Program-made: the position numbers and the translations under genes | Assembly (NCBI RefSeq): GCF_021295345.1 | Contig: NZ_JAIMJB010000032.1 | Location: 1-34,291 of the forward strand | DNA length: 34,291 nt | DNA from: Motilimonas eburnea | GTDB taxonomy: Bacteria; Pseudomonadota; Gammaproteobacteria; Enterobacterales; CBDFNC01 | Direction of reading: 5' to 3' | In this document: positions 14,262 through 22,611 of the stretch, piece after piece | Numbering within the stretch: the stretch's first letter is position 1 | How the letters are laid out: the number at the start of each line of letters is the position of its first letter | Notes under the pieces: generated by a model | What the model was told of the DNA's origin: nothing | Databases searched by the model: none | What the model saw: the letters and a program-made list of their open reading frames with translations, nothing else

Positions 14262-15313
14262 GCTTTACGACTCCCATAAACACTTGGCTGAGTGTAATAA
14301 TCAATTAAAGGCACGCACATATTGGCTAAGATCACTGCAAAAGCGATGGCGTCAGGGTAGCCACCCCAAGTGCGGATCACATAGGTGAGAAGCGCGATCA
14401 ATACTCCAAAAATTATACGTCCTCGGGGTGTCGTTGATGCTGACACGGGATCGGTGAGGATAAAAAACGCCGCGAATATGCTGGCACCCGAGAATAAGTG
14501 GATCAGAGGCGATACCATGGTATCAGGATCGCTTAGATAACCCATCAGAGAAATCACAAATAGACCCCCAAGAAAACTCGCCGGGATCTGCCAGCCGATG
14601 GCTTTTTGTTTTAGCAAAAATAACCCGCCAACGAGAAAAGCAATGCTGATCCATTCACTGCCAAAGCCAGCAAAGGTGCCAAATATGGGTTTATTCAAGC
14701 TTTCACTGACAGTTAAACCATGGCCAAGATCGGTTTTAAGGGTATCGAGAGGGGTGGCCATGGTCGTGCCATCAACGGCCGTTTTTATTTGTTGCAAGCT
14801 GTAACCGTCAATGGAAAAACCGCTGGCAATTAACGACCAGGCATCGGCAAACGTGACGCTGTGCTGCATCAAACTCTCTGGCGGTACCCAACTTGTCATG
14901 TGTACGGGGAACGAGATCAGCAGCAGCACGTATGCCACCATGGCGGGGTTAAATAGGTTTTGACCTAAGCCGCCGTAGAGATGCTTCACCACTAAGATGG
15001 CAAACACGATACCTATCGCGGTGATCCACCAAGGTGTGTAGGGAGGTAAACTGATACCGAGCAGTACGCCCGTCAGTAATGCACTGTTATCTTTGATGGT
15101 TCTGATTACTGGTTTGTTGCGGATGGCGAGAATAATGGCTTCGGTGACCACAGCCAATATACCAGCAATCATAATTTGGATCAGGTTGCCCCAACCAAAT
15201 ACATACCATTGAACAAATACCCCAGGAATCAGGCATAACATGACCAAGCGCATTAACTCTGGCGTCTTTAATGCCTTGCGGCTAAAGGGCGATGAGGCTA
15301 GGTTAAGTTTCAT
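14258..15313 (-). CDS. rnfD: RnfD, Rnf/Rsx complex subunit D
   Basis: A 351-residue membrane subunit related to NqrB, with about ten hydrophobic segments. It starts MKLNLASSPFSRKALKTPEL, has ALLTGVLLGISLPPYTPWW (a conserved membrane segment), LGQNLFNPAMVAYVLLLISF, and DGTTMATPLDTLK near residue 185, where Thr in the T-x-A-T motif is the expected covalent FMN site. The C-terminal half has ASIFAAFFILTDPVSASTTP. Its start lies directly after the rnfC stop with no spacer. Confidence 0.96.
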   Translation of the reverse strand: MKLNLASSPFSRKALKTPELMRLVMLCLIPGVFVQWYVFGWGNLIQIMIAGILAVVTEAIILAIRNKPVIRTIKDNSALLTGVLLGISLPPYTPWWITAIGIVFAILVVKHLYGGLGQNLFNPAMVAYVLLLISFPVHMTSWVPPESLMQHSVTFADAWSLIASGFSIDGYSLQQIKTAVDGTTMATPLDTLKTDLGHGLTVSESLNKPIFGTFAGFGSEWISIAFLVGGLFLLKQKAIGWQIPASFLGGLFVISLMGYLSDPDTMVSPLIHLFSGASIFAAFFILTDPVSASTTPRGRIIFGVLIALLTYVIRTWGGYPDAIAFAVILANMCVPLIDYYTQPSVYGSRKA

Positions 15314-18016
15314 TTAGCGATTGTCCTTTTGGGAGTCGGGTTGCATTTGTTCATGTTTCGCCTGTTGCTCGGCTTTTTTGGCTTTGGCGCGAGCAATGGC
15401 TGCTGCCACGGCTGGGTTTTTACTTGCCGCAGCCGGTTTTTCTAGCTCAGGCGCTTTGTCAGAGGCATTAACGGCTTCCCCTTGCTGCGCCGCCTTTTTT
15501 GCTTTAGCGCGAGCGATGGCTGCCGCTACTGCGGGGTTTTTAGTCGGTGCGGTTGACTGCTCTGGCTCAGATTCTGTTTTAGCTGCAGTTTCAGCTTCGC
15601 TTTGCTGGGCTGCCTTTTTCGCTTTAGCTCGAGCAATGGCTGCCGCTACCGCGGGGTTTTTAGTCGGTGCGGTTGACTGTTCTGGCTCAGATTCTGTTTT
15701 AGCTGTAGTTTCAGTTTTAGTTTCAGTTTTAGTTTCAGCCTCGCTTTGCTGGGCTGCCTTTTTCGCTTTAGCGCGAGCAATGGCTGCCGCTACTGCGGGG
15801 TTTTTAGTCGGTGCGGTTGACTGTTCTGGCTCAGATTCTGTTTTAGCTGCAGTTTCAGTTTCAGCCTCGCTTTGCTGGGCTGCCTTTTTCGCTTTAGCGC
15901 GAGCAATGGCTGCAGCTACTGCGGGGTTTTTAGTCGGTGCGGTTGACTGTTCTGGCTCAGGTTCTGTTTTAGCTGCAGTTTCAGTTTCAGCCTCGCTTTG
16001 CTGGGCTGCTTTTTTCGCTTTAGCGCGAGCGATGGCTGCCGCTACCGCGGGGTTTTTAGTCGGTGCGGTTGACTGTTCTGGCTCAGATTCTGTTTTAGCT
16101 GCAGTTTCAGTTTCAGCCTCGCTTTGCTGGGCTGCTTTTTTCGCTTTAGCGCGTGCAATGGCCGCGGCAACAGCTGAGTTTTTAGTCGGGGCTGATGATG
16201 GCGCCGGCTCAGAATCACTATGCGTTATTGGCTGTTCACCTTGCTGCGCTTCCTTTTTGGCTTTGGCGCGGGCTAGGGCAGCAGCAACGGCTGGATTAGT
16301 GGTTTTAGCCGTTGATGTTGCTTCTGCCTTGGTTTGTTGTGTTGGCGCGTCTTCTGTTTGTGCCTGTTTCGCAAGTTTGGCAAGTCTAGCTTGCTCTTTA
16401 CGCGCCTTTCTAACGGCGGCCATATCATCATCTTGTGGTTCGGCTGTGCGCTTAGCTTTAGCTCGCTCTAATGCTTGAGCCACGGCATCCTTGGCAGGTA
16501 CATCTTGATCAGTTGATGCAGTGGCCGGCGTTTTTTCTTGATTAGCTAAAATTTGTGCTTTGCGTTTTTCAGCGGCAGCCTTATTACGCGCTTCGCGCTC
16601 TTGTTTTTCACGCTCAAGGCGAGCTTGGCGCGCTTCATGGCGCACACGGGCTATTTCGGCTTTTTTCGCTTCTTGCTCTTGTTGGCGAATGTCTGCTTTG
16701 CCGATGCGGTAGTATTGAACCAGTGGAATCTCACTCGGGCACACATAGGCGCAACTGCCACACTCAATACAATCAAATAGGTTATATTCACGCAGTTTTT
16801 CATGGTCGTTTGACTTGGCATACCAGTAAAGCTGCTGAGGCAGTAAAGAGGCAGGACAGGCATCGGCGCACTCACCACAGCGAATGCAGGCCATTTCTTG
16901 CCCGGGTGTCGGCAATTCTTGCTCGGTAGGGGCAAGAATACAGTTCGTGGTTTTTATAATGGGAGCACTGGCGCTGGGCAACGTGAACCCCATCATGGGG
17001 CCGCCGATGATCAAGCGCGTTTGGTTATCTTGGGGTTGTAAATTAAAAGGGGCAATTAACTGTTCAATTGGCGTGCCAATTAATGCGTGCACGTTACCAC
17101 GTTGTTCAAAGGCTTCACCGGTAATGGTCACAATGCGTGAAATCAGTGGTTCGTCATCCATCACTGCCCGTTTAATCGCAAACGCTGTGCCCACATTGTG
17201 CATCAATATCCCCATGTCTATGGGGTAGCCTTTGTTCGGCACTTGTTTACCCGTGATCAGTTCTATCAGTTGCTTCTCACCGCCCGATGGGTACTTAGTT
17301 GGCACTACCGTGACGCGGCGTTGCTCGTTATTATACTCACTGAGGGCGGCAATCGCTTCTGGCTTGTTACTTTCAATGGCAATGACGGTGTGTTTGCACT
17401 GTGTCACTTGCTCAATAATTTCAATGCCTTGAATTAGTTCGCTAGCGTATTCACGCATCAACATATCGTCGGCAGTAATATAGGGCTCACATTCAATGCC
17501 GTTAATAATTAACAGCTCTATGTCAGCTTTTCCCGATAGCTTTAAGTGAGCTGGAAAACCAGCACCGCCTTTGCCTGCGATGCCTGCAAGGTGAATTTTG
17601 TCGATAATGGCATGGCGATCTAATTGGCTGATGTCTGTAGTAGGGTGGCGTTCAATCCAAGTGTCATTGCCATCTGGAGCAATGATGATGCTGATCTCGG
17701 GTAAACCAGAGGGGTGGCAACTCGGTCTTGATTCAATGGCTGTTACTTTGCCTGACGTACTGGCATGAACGGGCAGGGCACGAAAGTTGTTGTGGTGGGT
17801 TAATGGCTGCCCTTTGAGCACGGAGTCGCCTACCTTGACCAATAAGTCGGCTGGCTCACCAATATGTTGATTGAGTGGAATGACCAATTCGGTTGGAATC
17901 AGCGCAGGCAGAATAGGTTGTTGGTTTGAAAGGCTTTTGCGTTCAGACGGAAACACCCCGCCAGCAAAACGCCACAGTTTACCTTGTTTAATATGGGCCA
18001 AAATGGACTGGATCAA
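15314..18016 (-). CDS. rnfC: RnfC, Rnf/Rsx complex subunit C with long C-terminal repeat tail
   Basis: The peripheral subunit that takes electrons from or to NAD(H). The N-terminal half is standard: KLWRFAGGVFPSERKSLSN, the flavin/NADH-binding GIAGKGGAGFPAHLKLSGK, then an SLBB-type region and two 4Fe-4S motifs (CIRCGECADACP and CIECGSCAYVCP). After a charged coiled-coil stretch (EARQARLEREKQEREARNKA) comes a tail of eight NPAVAAAIARAKAKK-type repeats. The likely start is TTG 18016, one base after the rnfB stop, with AGAGG nine bases upstream, giving about 900 residues; the frame is open to 18079 inside rnfB. That is far longer than RnfC without repeats (about 450-500). Confidence 0.94.
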   Translation of the reverse strand: MIQSILAHIKQGKLWRFAGGVFPSERKSLSNQQPILPALIPTELVIPLNQHIGEPADLLVKVGDSVLKGQPLTHHNNFRALPVHASTSGKVTAIESRPSCHPSGLPEISIIIAPDGNDTWIERHPTTDISQLDRHAIIDKIHLAGIAGKGGAGFPAHLKLSGKADIELLIINGIECEPYITADDMLMREYASELIQGIEIIEQVTQCKHTVIAIESNKPEAIAALSEYNNEQRRVTVVPTKYPSGGEKQLIELITGKQVPNKGYPIDMGILMHNVGTAFAIKRAVMDDEPLISRIVTITGEAFEQRGNVHALIGTPIEQLIAPFNLQPQDNQTRLIIGGPMMGFTLPSASAPIIKTTNCILAPTEQELPTPGQEMACIRCGECADACPASLLPQQLYWYAKSNDHEKLREYNLFDCIECGSCAYVCPSEIPLVQYYRIGKADIRQQEQEAKKAEIARVRHEARQARLEREKQEREARNKAAAEKRKAQILANQEKTPATASTDQDVPAKDAVAQALERAKAKRTAEPQDDDMAAVRKARKEQARLAKLAKQAQTEDAPTQQTKAEATSTAKTTNPAVAAALARAKAKKEAQQGEQPITHSDSEPAPSSAPTKNSAVAAAIARAKAKKAAQQSEAETETAAKTESEPEQSTAPTKNPAVAAAIARAKAKKAAQQSEAETETAAKTEPEPEQSTAPTKNPAVAAAIARAKAKKAAQQSEAETETAAKTESEPEQSTAPTKNPAVAAAIARAKAKKAAQQSEAETKTETKTETTAKTESEPEQSTAPTKNPAVAAAIARAKAKKAAQQSEAETAAKTESEPEQSTAPTKNPAVAAAIARAKAKKAAQQGEAVNASDKAPELEKPAAASKNPAVAAAIARAKAKKAEQQAKHEQMQPDSQKDNR
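15371..16312 (-). repeat. Tandem 42-residue (126-bp) repeats in the rnfC tail
   Basis: Eight copies of the core NPAVAAAIARAKAKK (one reads NSAV, one ALAR), joined by acidic linkers such as EAETETAAKTESEPEQSTAP. The middle five units are nearly identical at DNA level with a period of 126 bases; one linker carries an extra KTETKT insertion and another lacks two residues, showing unit slippage. A ninth, degenerate unit (AVAQALERAKAKR) precedes them. The cores are basic amphipathic helices and the linkers acidic. The opposite strand has a long open frame over this tract only because the repeat is stop-free there. Confidence 0.95.
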
Positions 18017-18017
18017 A

Positions 18018-18563
18018 CTACTGAACCTCTTTAATTGAAATAGACTGCAGATCCCATTGCCATGTTTTGGTGGTTTCATCGATGGGGATCATTTCAATAC
18101 AATCTGTCGGGCAAGGCGCCACGCACAACTCGCAGCCGGTACATTCATCGGCAATCACCGTATGCATTTGCCGTGTTGCCCCTAAAATGGCATCCACTGG
18201 GCAAGCTTGGATACACTTAGTACAGCCAATGCACTCATCTTCATGGACAAAGGCGACCGCTTTCGGTTTTTCTTCGCCTTCTAGTTTAGTGGGCTCAACG
18301 CCCATTAAGTCTGCCAGCTTGACGATCACCGCTTCACCGCCCGGTGGACACTTGTTGATCGCATCGCCGTTGGCAATTGCATTGGCGTAGGGTTTACACC
18401 CAGGATAGCCACATTGGCCACATTGAGTTTGCGGCAAAATAGCATCAATCTGCTCGACGATAGGATCGGCTTTAACTTTAAAACGTATCGCGGCATAGCC
18501 TAAGATCAAACCAAAAATTAACGCAAGCAAACCAAGGCTGATGACAGCAATTCCAATACTCAT
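18018..18563 (-). CDS. rnfB: RnfB, Rnf/Rsx complex ferredoxin subunit B
   Basis: A 181-residue electron-carrier subunit. An N-terminal membrane helix (about residues 3-27, [20 protein letters not shown]) is followed by the four-Cys Fe-S motif CGQCGYPGC with NKCPPGG, then a two-cluster ferredoxin domain: [12 protein letters not shown] and [12 protein letters not shown]. It lies on the cytoplasmic face and is thought to relay electrons within the complex. The gene follows rnfA by 17 bases and its TAG is one base before the likely rnfC start. Confidence 0.97.
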   Translation of the reverse strand: MSIGIAVISLGLLALIFGLILGYAAIRFKVKADPIVEQIDAILPQTQCGQCGYPGCKPYANAIANGDAINKCPPGGEAVIVKLADLMGVEPTKLEGEEKPKAVAFVHEDECIGCTKCIQACPVDAILGATRQMHTVIADECTGCELCVAPCPTDCIEMIPIDETTKTWQWDLQSISIKEVQ

Positions 18564-18580
18564 CTAACGTGACTGCTCCA

Positions 18581-19162
18581 TTAAAACTTAACTAGGCCTG
18601 AAAAGCCCATAAAACCAAGGGACATGAGGCCTGCTGTGATCATCGCGATAGATGCCCCTTTGAATGGTACCGGTACATCGGCGGCACTGAGGCGCTCACG
18701 CATAGCAGAGAACAACACCAATACGAGGGAAAAACCAACGGCAGCGCCAAAACCATAAATGAGTGATTCAACAAAATTATGGCCTTCATTGACGTTTAAT
18801 AATGCTAAACCCAACACGGCGCAATTGGTGGTGATCAAGGGTAAAAAAATGCCGAGTAAGCGATACAGGCTAGGGCTGGTTTTATGAACCACCATTTCGG
18901 TAAATTGCACCACAACGGCAATCACCAAAATAAAGCTCAAGGTACGTAAATAGCCTAATCCTAAGGGTAATAACAAGTATTGGTTCACTAAATACGAAAC
19001 GGCAGCGGTTAAGGTAAGCACAAATGTGGTGGCAAAAGACATGCCTACCGCGGTGCTTATTTTGCTCGATACCCCCATAAACGGGCATAAGCCAAGAAAC
19101 TTAACCAGAACAAAATTGTTCACTAGCACAGTCGCGACTAGCAGCAGAAGGTATTCGCTCAT
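18581..19162 (-). CDS. rnfA: RnfA, Rnf/Rsx complex membrane subunit A
   Basis: A 193-residue integral membrane subunit, same length as E. coli RsxA. It starts [20 protein letters not shown], continues with [16 protein letters not shown] and, later, [18 protein letters not shown], the two half-sites with the cysteines for the intramembrane Fe-S centre shared with RnfE. Two more ATGs lie just upstream (19168 and 19171); 19162 is chosen because it gives the conserved family start. First gene of rnfABCDGE-nth-gloA; the 150-base gap upstream must hold the operon promoter, but I see no clear -35/-10 pair. The complex couples NADH-ferredoxin electron flow to ion transport, or in E. coli to SoxR reduction. 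Confidence 0.96.
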   Translation of the reverse strand: MSEYLLLLVATVLVNNFVLVKFLGLCPFMGVSSKISTAVGMSFATTFVLTLTAAVSYLVNQYLLLPLGLGYLRTLSFILVIAVVVQFTEMVVHKTSPSLYRLLGIFLPLITTNCAVLGLALLNVNEGHNFVESLIYGFGAAVGFSLVLVLFSAMRERLSAADVPVPFKGASIAMITAGLMSLGFMGFSGLVKF

Positions 19163-19276
19163 TATCATCATTCACTTGATCATTGAGCGCACAGTTTAAC
19201 AAGTTTTAACGCTCGAAATAAGCAAAAAAAGCGCTTTTATAGAGTGAGTGGTGAAGGGGTAATCGCTTTTGGCAAA

Positions 19277-19299
19277 AGGCCTTACGCTATGTAAGGCCT
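19277..19299 (-). terminator. Terminator of the GGDEF-EAL gene
   Basis: AGGCCTTAC (19277-19285) pairs perfectly with GTAAGGCCT (19291-19299), five-base loop; read on the - strand it is followed by TTTGCC, a short T-run. It lies 18 bases after the GGDEF-EAL stop and separates that gene from the rnf operon on the same strand. Confidence 0.75.
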
Positions 19300-19316
19300 A
19301 ATTCTGAGAGGGAAAA

Positions 19317-21176
19317 CTACTTAACTTTTGCTAATGGCGTTGGGCGAGAGATTAAGAAGCCTTGTAAACCATCGACGTACATATTTTCTAGTAGTTGTTT
19401 CTGTTCAAGGTGCTCAACCCCTTCGGCAATCACTTGACAACCCATACGGTGAGCAACATCGACTATCATGCGTAAAAATTGCTGGTTGGCACTGTCGCGC
19501 TCTATGTTACTGATAAGACCTGCATCAACCTTAACAAAATCAGGCTTGAGTTCTTTAAACAATCTGAACGAACCTATGCCTTTACCAAATTTACTGATAG
19601 CACTGCGGCTGCCGGTGCGCTTAAGCATATCAAATACACGCTTACTGGCCACCAGGTTACGGTCTAGCACTTCTTCGTCGAACTCGAAAATCAATGAAGC
19701 CGCAATGTTAGGCTCACGCAGTAATAAACGCTCAAGCCATACGATAAACGCGCTGTTTTGCAAAGAGGTCGCTGAAATATTAACTCCCCAGCGCGCCGAG
19801 CCATCGGTTTTGTGGCGACATTGGCTGACCATGGTCTCAAGGATCACTTGCTCGAGTTTTACGATCAAGTCCATTCGTTGGGCCATGGCAAACACGGTCT
19901 CCGTTGGGATCATGGCGTTATTTTGGCCAACAAAACGGGTGAAGATTTCTTGATAGCCCTTCATGTTTCGATGTATCGCTTGAATGGGTTGATGCAGCAA
20001 CATCACAGCACGATTTTCGATAACTTCTTCAATTACCTTCTTCCAATGTAATTGGCCAAGGTTGGTCTCATTAGAGTCATTTTGCTCAAATGCCCAAGCG
20101 TTTAGGCCTTCCGTTTGTGCTTTAGCCAGCGCGATATCGGCACGGGCGAGCACTTGCTCAGGTAACTGACCAGAGGAGATAGAGGATAACCCGGTGTAAG
20201 CAACACTTTCTAAGTTATGCAGGGCTTGGTATTCATCGAATTGGTGCTTGAGAGACTTGGCCAATTTTTGCGCTTCGCTGATGGTCATATTGGGCGCGAG
20301 TAGGGCAAAGTCGGAGCCAGAAATGCGGTAACACTGGCACTCAGGGTATCGCTTGATCAACTGCACTAACATGCGGCCGATATCGGCAAGGTAAATATCA
20401 CCTTGCTGGTAACCGCGTTGCTGGTTGATGTTGTTGAGCTCGGATGCGCGCACAAGGGCTAAGATTGCGGCACTGTTATCACCGTCGTCACTTAATATTT
20501 GGGTTAGCTCTTTGCGAAAAGCATGGCGGTTGTTCAGGCCCGTCAAATTGTCCATATTGACTTGCTTGGCCAGCATTTGGATCTTCTGCTGCTGCTCTTG
20601 CATCACTTGGTGAAAGCGTTGTCTTTGTTCGAGTAACTGCTCCGTTACTTGGCTAAATGTACTCACTTCGCCACTTTCAGAGCTGACTTCTTTGACCAAG
20701 CTCGACTCTAAATTTCTGATTAATCTAAAGTAAGCCCAATTTACTAAAATAGCTGTGATAACAAACAAAATGAACAATTGGTAGAACAACTTAACCGCTA
20801 CGTCGGCGATAGCAGCAAAGCTATTAATAAAGTTGATGCTGAGGTTGCTCGTTTGTAATTCGATGGCCTTGCCAGCACTTGGGAAGAACAGCTTAAACAG
20901 TAGGGGGGAGCCAATATCATTGCTGGCAATGTAAGTAAAGTCGCCTGACTTGTCCGTGATTTGGACATGGCTAAGTTTGTATTTATTCGCTAATTCATCA
21001 ACCGTTGCCTGGCTTGGGCCTTTGATTGAAATCGCCTGTGTGATGTCTGCAATGACAGCTTCATTTTTCTCATTAATGAGAGGCGAAAAATGAAGTTTGA
21101 TGGCTAATAGCACCGCAACCGCGGCCACCAATATGATGATATTGGTGATCATTAAGCTATGTTTATACTCTTTCAT
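19317..21176 (-). CDS. Degenerate GGDEF-EAL membrane protein (CsrD/LapD-like layout)
   Basis: A 619-residue protein: membrane helix at about 8-28, a periplasmic sensor part of about 100 residues, a second helix at about 128-150, a coiled coil, then GGDEF (about 205-365) and EAL (about 375-615) domains. Both catalytic motifs are lost. The GGDEF signature reads SGSDF; the EAL signature reads QEIFTRF; and the metal-binding DDFG pair is ISKFG, so neither synthesis nor breakdown of c-di-GMP is expected. The C-terminal AEGVE and QGFLISRP remain. It may be a c-di-GMP receptor (LapD type) or an RNA-turnover adaptor like CsrD, whose GGDEF is also degenerate; no choice is possible from sequence alone. 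GGAAGCG precedes ATG 21176. Confidence 0.9.
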   Translation of the reverse strand: MKEYKHSLMITNIIILVAAVAVLLAIKLHFSPLINEKNEAVIADITQAISIKGPSQATVDELANKYKLSHVQITDKSGDFTYIASNDIGSPLLFKLFFPSAGKAIELQTSNLSINFINSFAAIADVAVKLFYQLFILFVITAILVNWAYFRLIRNLESSLVKEVSSESGEVSTFSQVTEQLLEQRQRFHQVMQEQQQKIQMLAKQVNMDNLTGLNNRHAFRKELTQILSDDGDNSAAILALVRASELNNINQQRGYQQGDIYLADIGRMLVQLIKRYPECQCYRISGSDFALLAPNMTISEAQKLAKSLKHQFDEYQALHNLESVAYTGLSSISSGQLPEQVLARADIALAKAQTEGLNAWAFEQNDSNETNLGQLHWKKVIEEVIENRAVMLLHQPIQAIHRNMKGYQEIFTRFVGQNNAMIPTETVFAMAQRMDLIVKLEQVILETMVSQCRHKTDGSARWGVNISATSLQNSAFIVWLERLLLREPNIAASLIFEFDEEVLDRNLVASKRVFDMLKRTGSRSAISKFGKGIGSFRLFKELKPDFVKVDAGLISNIERDSANQQFLRMIVDVAHRMGCQVIAEGVEHLEQKQLLENMYVDGLQGFLISRPTPLAKVK

Positions 21177-21339
21177 ATCGCTTCCAAGCTTGTTTTAGGC
21201 CGATTTGGCACAGCGCCTAAGTAATTTATTTGAGTCTAACACGGTATCCATTACTACAAAAATAGCATATCTGAATATTGAGACATAAATATAATTATCT
21301 CAGGGGGTTAAAAAACAAAGAGAGCATGAGAAAAGAGAT

Positions 21340-21415
21340 TGGCTCCTCCTGCTGGGCTTGAACCAGCGACCTGCGGATTAACAGTCCGTCGCTCTACCAA
21401 CTGAGCTAAGGAGGA
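21340..21415 (-). tRNA. tRNA-Asn (GTT), copy 3 of the transcript
   Basis: On the - strand TCCTCCTTAGCTCAGTTGG starts a 76-base cloverleaf with anticodon loop CTGTTAA (anticodon GTT, Asn), T-arm GGTTCAAGCC and encoded CCA end. Acceptor stem TCCTCCT/AGGAGGA is perfect. Identical to the next two copies. Confidence 0.97.
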
Positions 21416-21437
21416 ACAATATAGATTTGTGATTGAA

Positions 21438-21513
21438 TGGCTCCTCCTGCTGGGCTTGAACCAGCGACCTGCGGATTAACAGTCCGTCGCTCTACCAACT
21501 GAGCTAAGGAGGA
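21438..21513 (-). tRNA. tRNA-Asn (GTT), copy 2 of the transcript
   Basis: Same 76-base sequence as the neighbouring copies, anticodon GTT, encoded CCA. Separated by 22 bases from copy 3 and 24 bases from copy 1; the spacers are AT-rich and unrelated to each other. Confidence 0.97.
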
Positions 21514-21537
21514 ATTATTCAATTTTTTGTCTTTGCT

Positions 21538-21613
21538 TGGCTCCTCCTGCTGGGCTTGAACCAGCGACCTGCGGATTAACAGTCCGTCGCTCTACCAACT
21601 GAGCTAAGGAGGA
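21538..21613 (-). tRNA. tRNA-Asn (GTT), copy 1 of the transcript
   Basis: First of three identical tandem tRNA-Asn genes on the - strand, anticodon GTT, encoded CCA. The promoter at 21703-21731 lies about 90 bases upstream and presumably makes one tricistronic precursor processed by RNase P and RNase E. Confidence 0.97.
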
Positions 21614-21702
21614 ACAATTGCAAATTAGGCTGTTATCTTAACTTGTGGTCTTAACTACCACTTATGCTGCCTTGTTAAGGGCGTGTCTCAACAACGGGGC
21701 GC

Positions 21703-21731
21703 ATATTAAAACCCGAAGTTAACGCTGTCAA
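21703..21731 (-). promoter_or_regulatory. Sigma-70 promoter of the tRNA-Asn genes
   Basis: On the - strand, TTGACA (21726-21731) and TAATAT (21703-21708) are spaced by exactly 17 bases. The bases after the -10 read GCGCCCC, a GC-rich discriminator of the kind linked to stringent (ppGpp) control of stable RNA genes. This is the clearest promoter in the window. Confidence 0.88.
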
Positions 21732-22000
21732 CACTTGACCTAATAAAAAACAGATTCTGTGTTTAGTTGGTGAATTTCTAAGCTCTGATACGGCATCACT
21801 CCCTCTCAAGTGAGAGATTATGGGCCAGAACAAGGGGGTTAAACATTACTTTTTGGACTGTTGTTGATGAAATTAGCTTCAATGCTCTATTTTTCAATTT
21901 TTGCGATAAAATTGAGGATGAAATACATCAACTAAAAATGAAAGTTGTTACATTAATCACAAAATATTTTTTCTGTCTTCCCCTGCCGTATTCATCAGAG

Positions 22001-22070
22001 TTATTCACAATTGGCTGGCAAGCCTATGGCACAAGGCGTGGCTTGAGTTATCCACTATTTTTGTGGATAA
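22001..22070. promoter_or_regulatory. DnaA-box cluster upstream of uvrB, probable DARS1 counterpart
   Basis: Three DnaA boxes: TTATTCACA (22001-22009, + strand, one mismatch), TTATCCACT (22048-22056, + strand, one mismatch) and TGTGGATAA (22062-22070, a perfect box on the - strand). The last two form an 8-bp inverted repeat TTATCCAC/GTGGATAA with a seven-base gap. In E. coli the ADP-DnaA reactivating site DARS1, which has three clustered DnaA boxes, lies between bioD and uvrB (from memory). Same neighbour and box number suggest the same element here. It would promote ADP release from DnaA and so help time initiation at oriC. It is also possible that DnaA simply regulates uvrB. Confidence 0.7.
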
Positions 22071-22611
22071 GTATGTGAGTTATGGTCTGCTAAGTGCTTC
22101 AAAGCCTTGCTGTGCTTGGCTTGAGGAAAACGTAAAGAATAAGGGGGGATTAATCAAAATGTATAAATATCAGTGGCTTAATTATGTCAATAGTGTCATG
22201 TTATGAAATCCTTACAACTTGAGTTGGCTCAGGGTGGCTAATTAATCAACTGTGCATTATTTTCAATTTTGAAAGTGATTTAGTGTGAATAGTCAACCCA
22301 AAAAATTAAAAAATCGAGATTATTTTGCTTGAACTTTCGCTTCCATGCGTATAGCGATATTGCTGCGTGTTAACCAAAGCCTACGCTTAACATGGGCTTG
22401 AGCTGGCACAAGGGCATCAAATCTCCGTTTTTAAGGTGTTATGATTGAAAACAGCCGATGTAGCTAAAGCAAGTGGTTTGTTTAGCCGCTCTGAGAGTCA
22501 AAAGTATTAAAAACCTGATGAAAGTGGTTTTACTAGGTTAAGATAGTGAAAAATAAAACACTGGCATTCTCTTAATTTTAATCTATGTAAAATCCTCAAG
22601 GAGTCCTATAG
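22071..22611. other. Gene-free region before uvrB
   Basis: No convincing gene. It is AT-rich and contains small inverted repeats: GCTAAA/TTTAGC near 22464-22486 and AAAACC/GGTTTT near 22511-22533. The uvrB promoter must lie here. I find no CTGT-N8-ACAG LexA box by eye, in contrast to SOS-controlled uvrB of E. coli. The remaining part of the gap, 21732-22000, contains CTCTCA-AG-TGAGAG at 21803-21816 and nothing else I can name. Confidence 0.5.

Noticed and set aside
15321-16478. A 385-codon open frame on the + strand opposite rnfC
   Set aside because: It exists only because the 126-bp rnfC repeats are stop-free in that frame; it encodes a repetitive Ala/Cys-rich sequence, with no ribosome site, and rnfC is clearly the real gene.
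16555-16929. Open frames on the + strand over the rnfC Fe-S region
   Set aside because: Shadows of rnfC; no family resemblance and no ribosome sites.
21340-21613. CRISPR array or attachment-site cluster
   Set aside because: The three 76-base repeats are tRNA-Asn genes, and nothing integrase-like or island-like borders them.
22001-22070. A replication origin
   Set aside because: Three DnaA boxes alone, with no dnaA/dnaN/gidA neighbours and no AT-rich 13-mer array, do not make an origin; the uvrB context points to DARS1.
22071-22611. LexA (SOS) box expected before uvrB
   Set aside because: No CTGT-N8-ACAG match found by eye; the closest, around TTATGATTGAAAACAG near 22439-22454, has the wrong left half.
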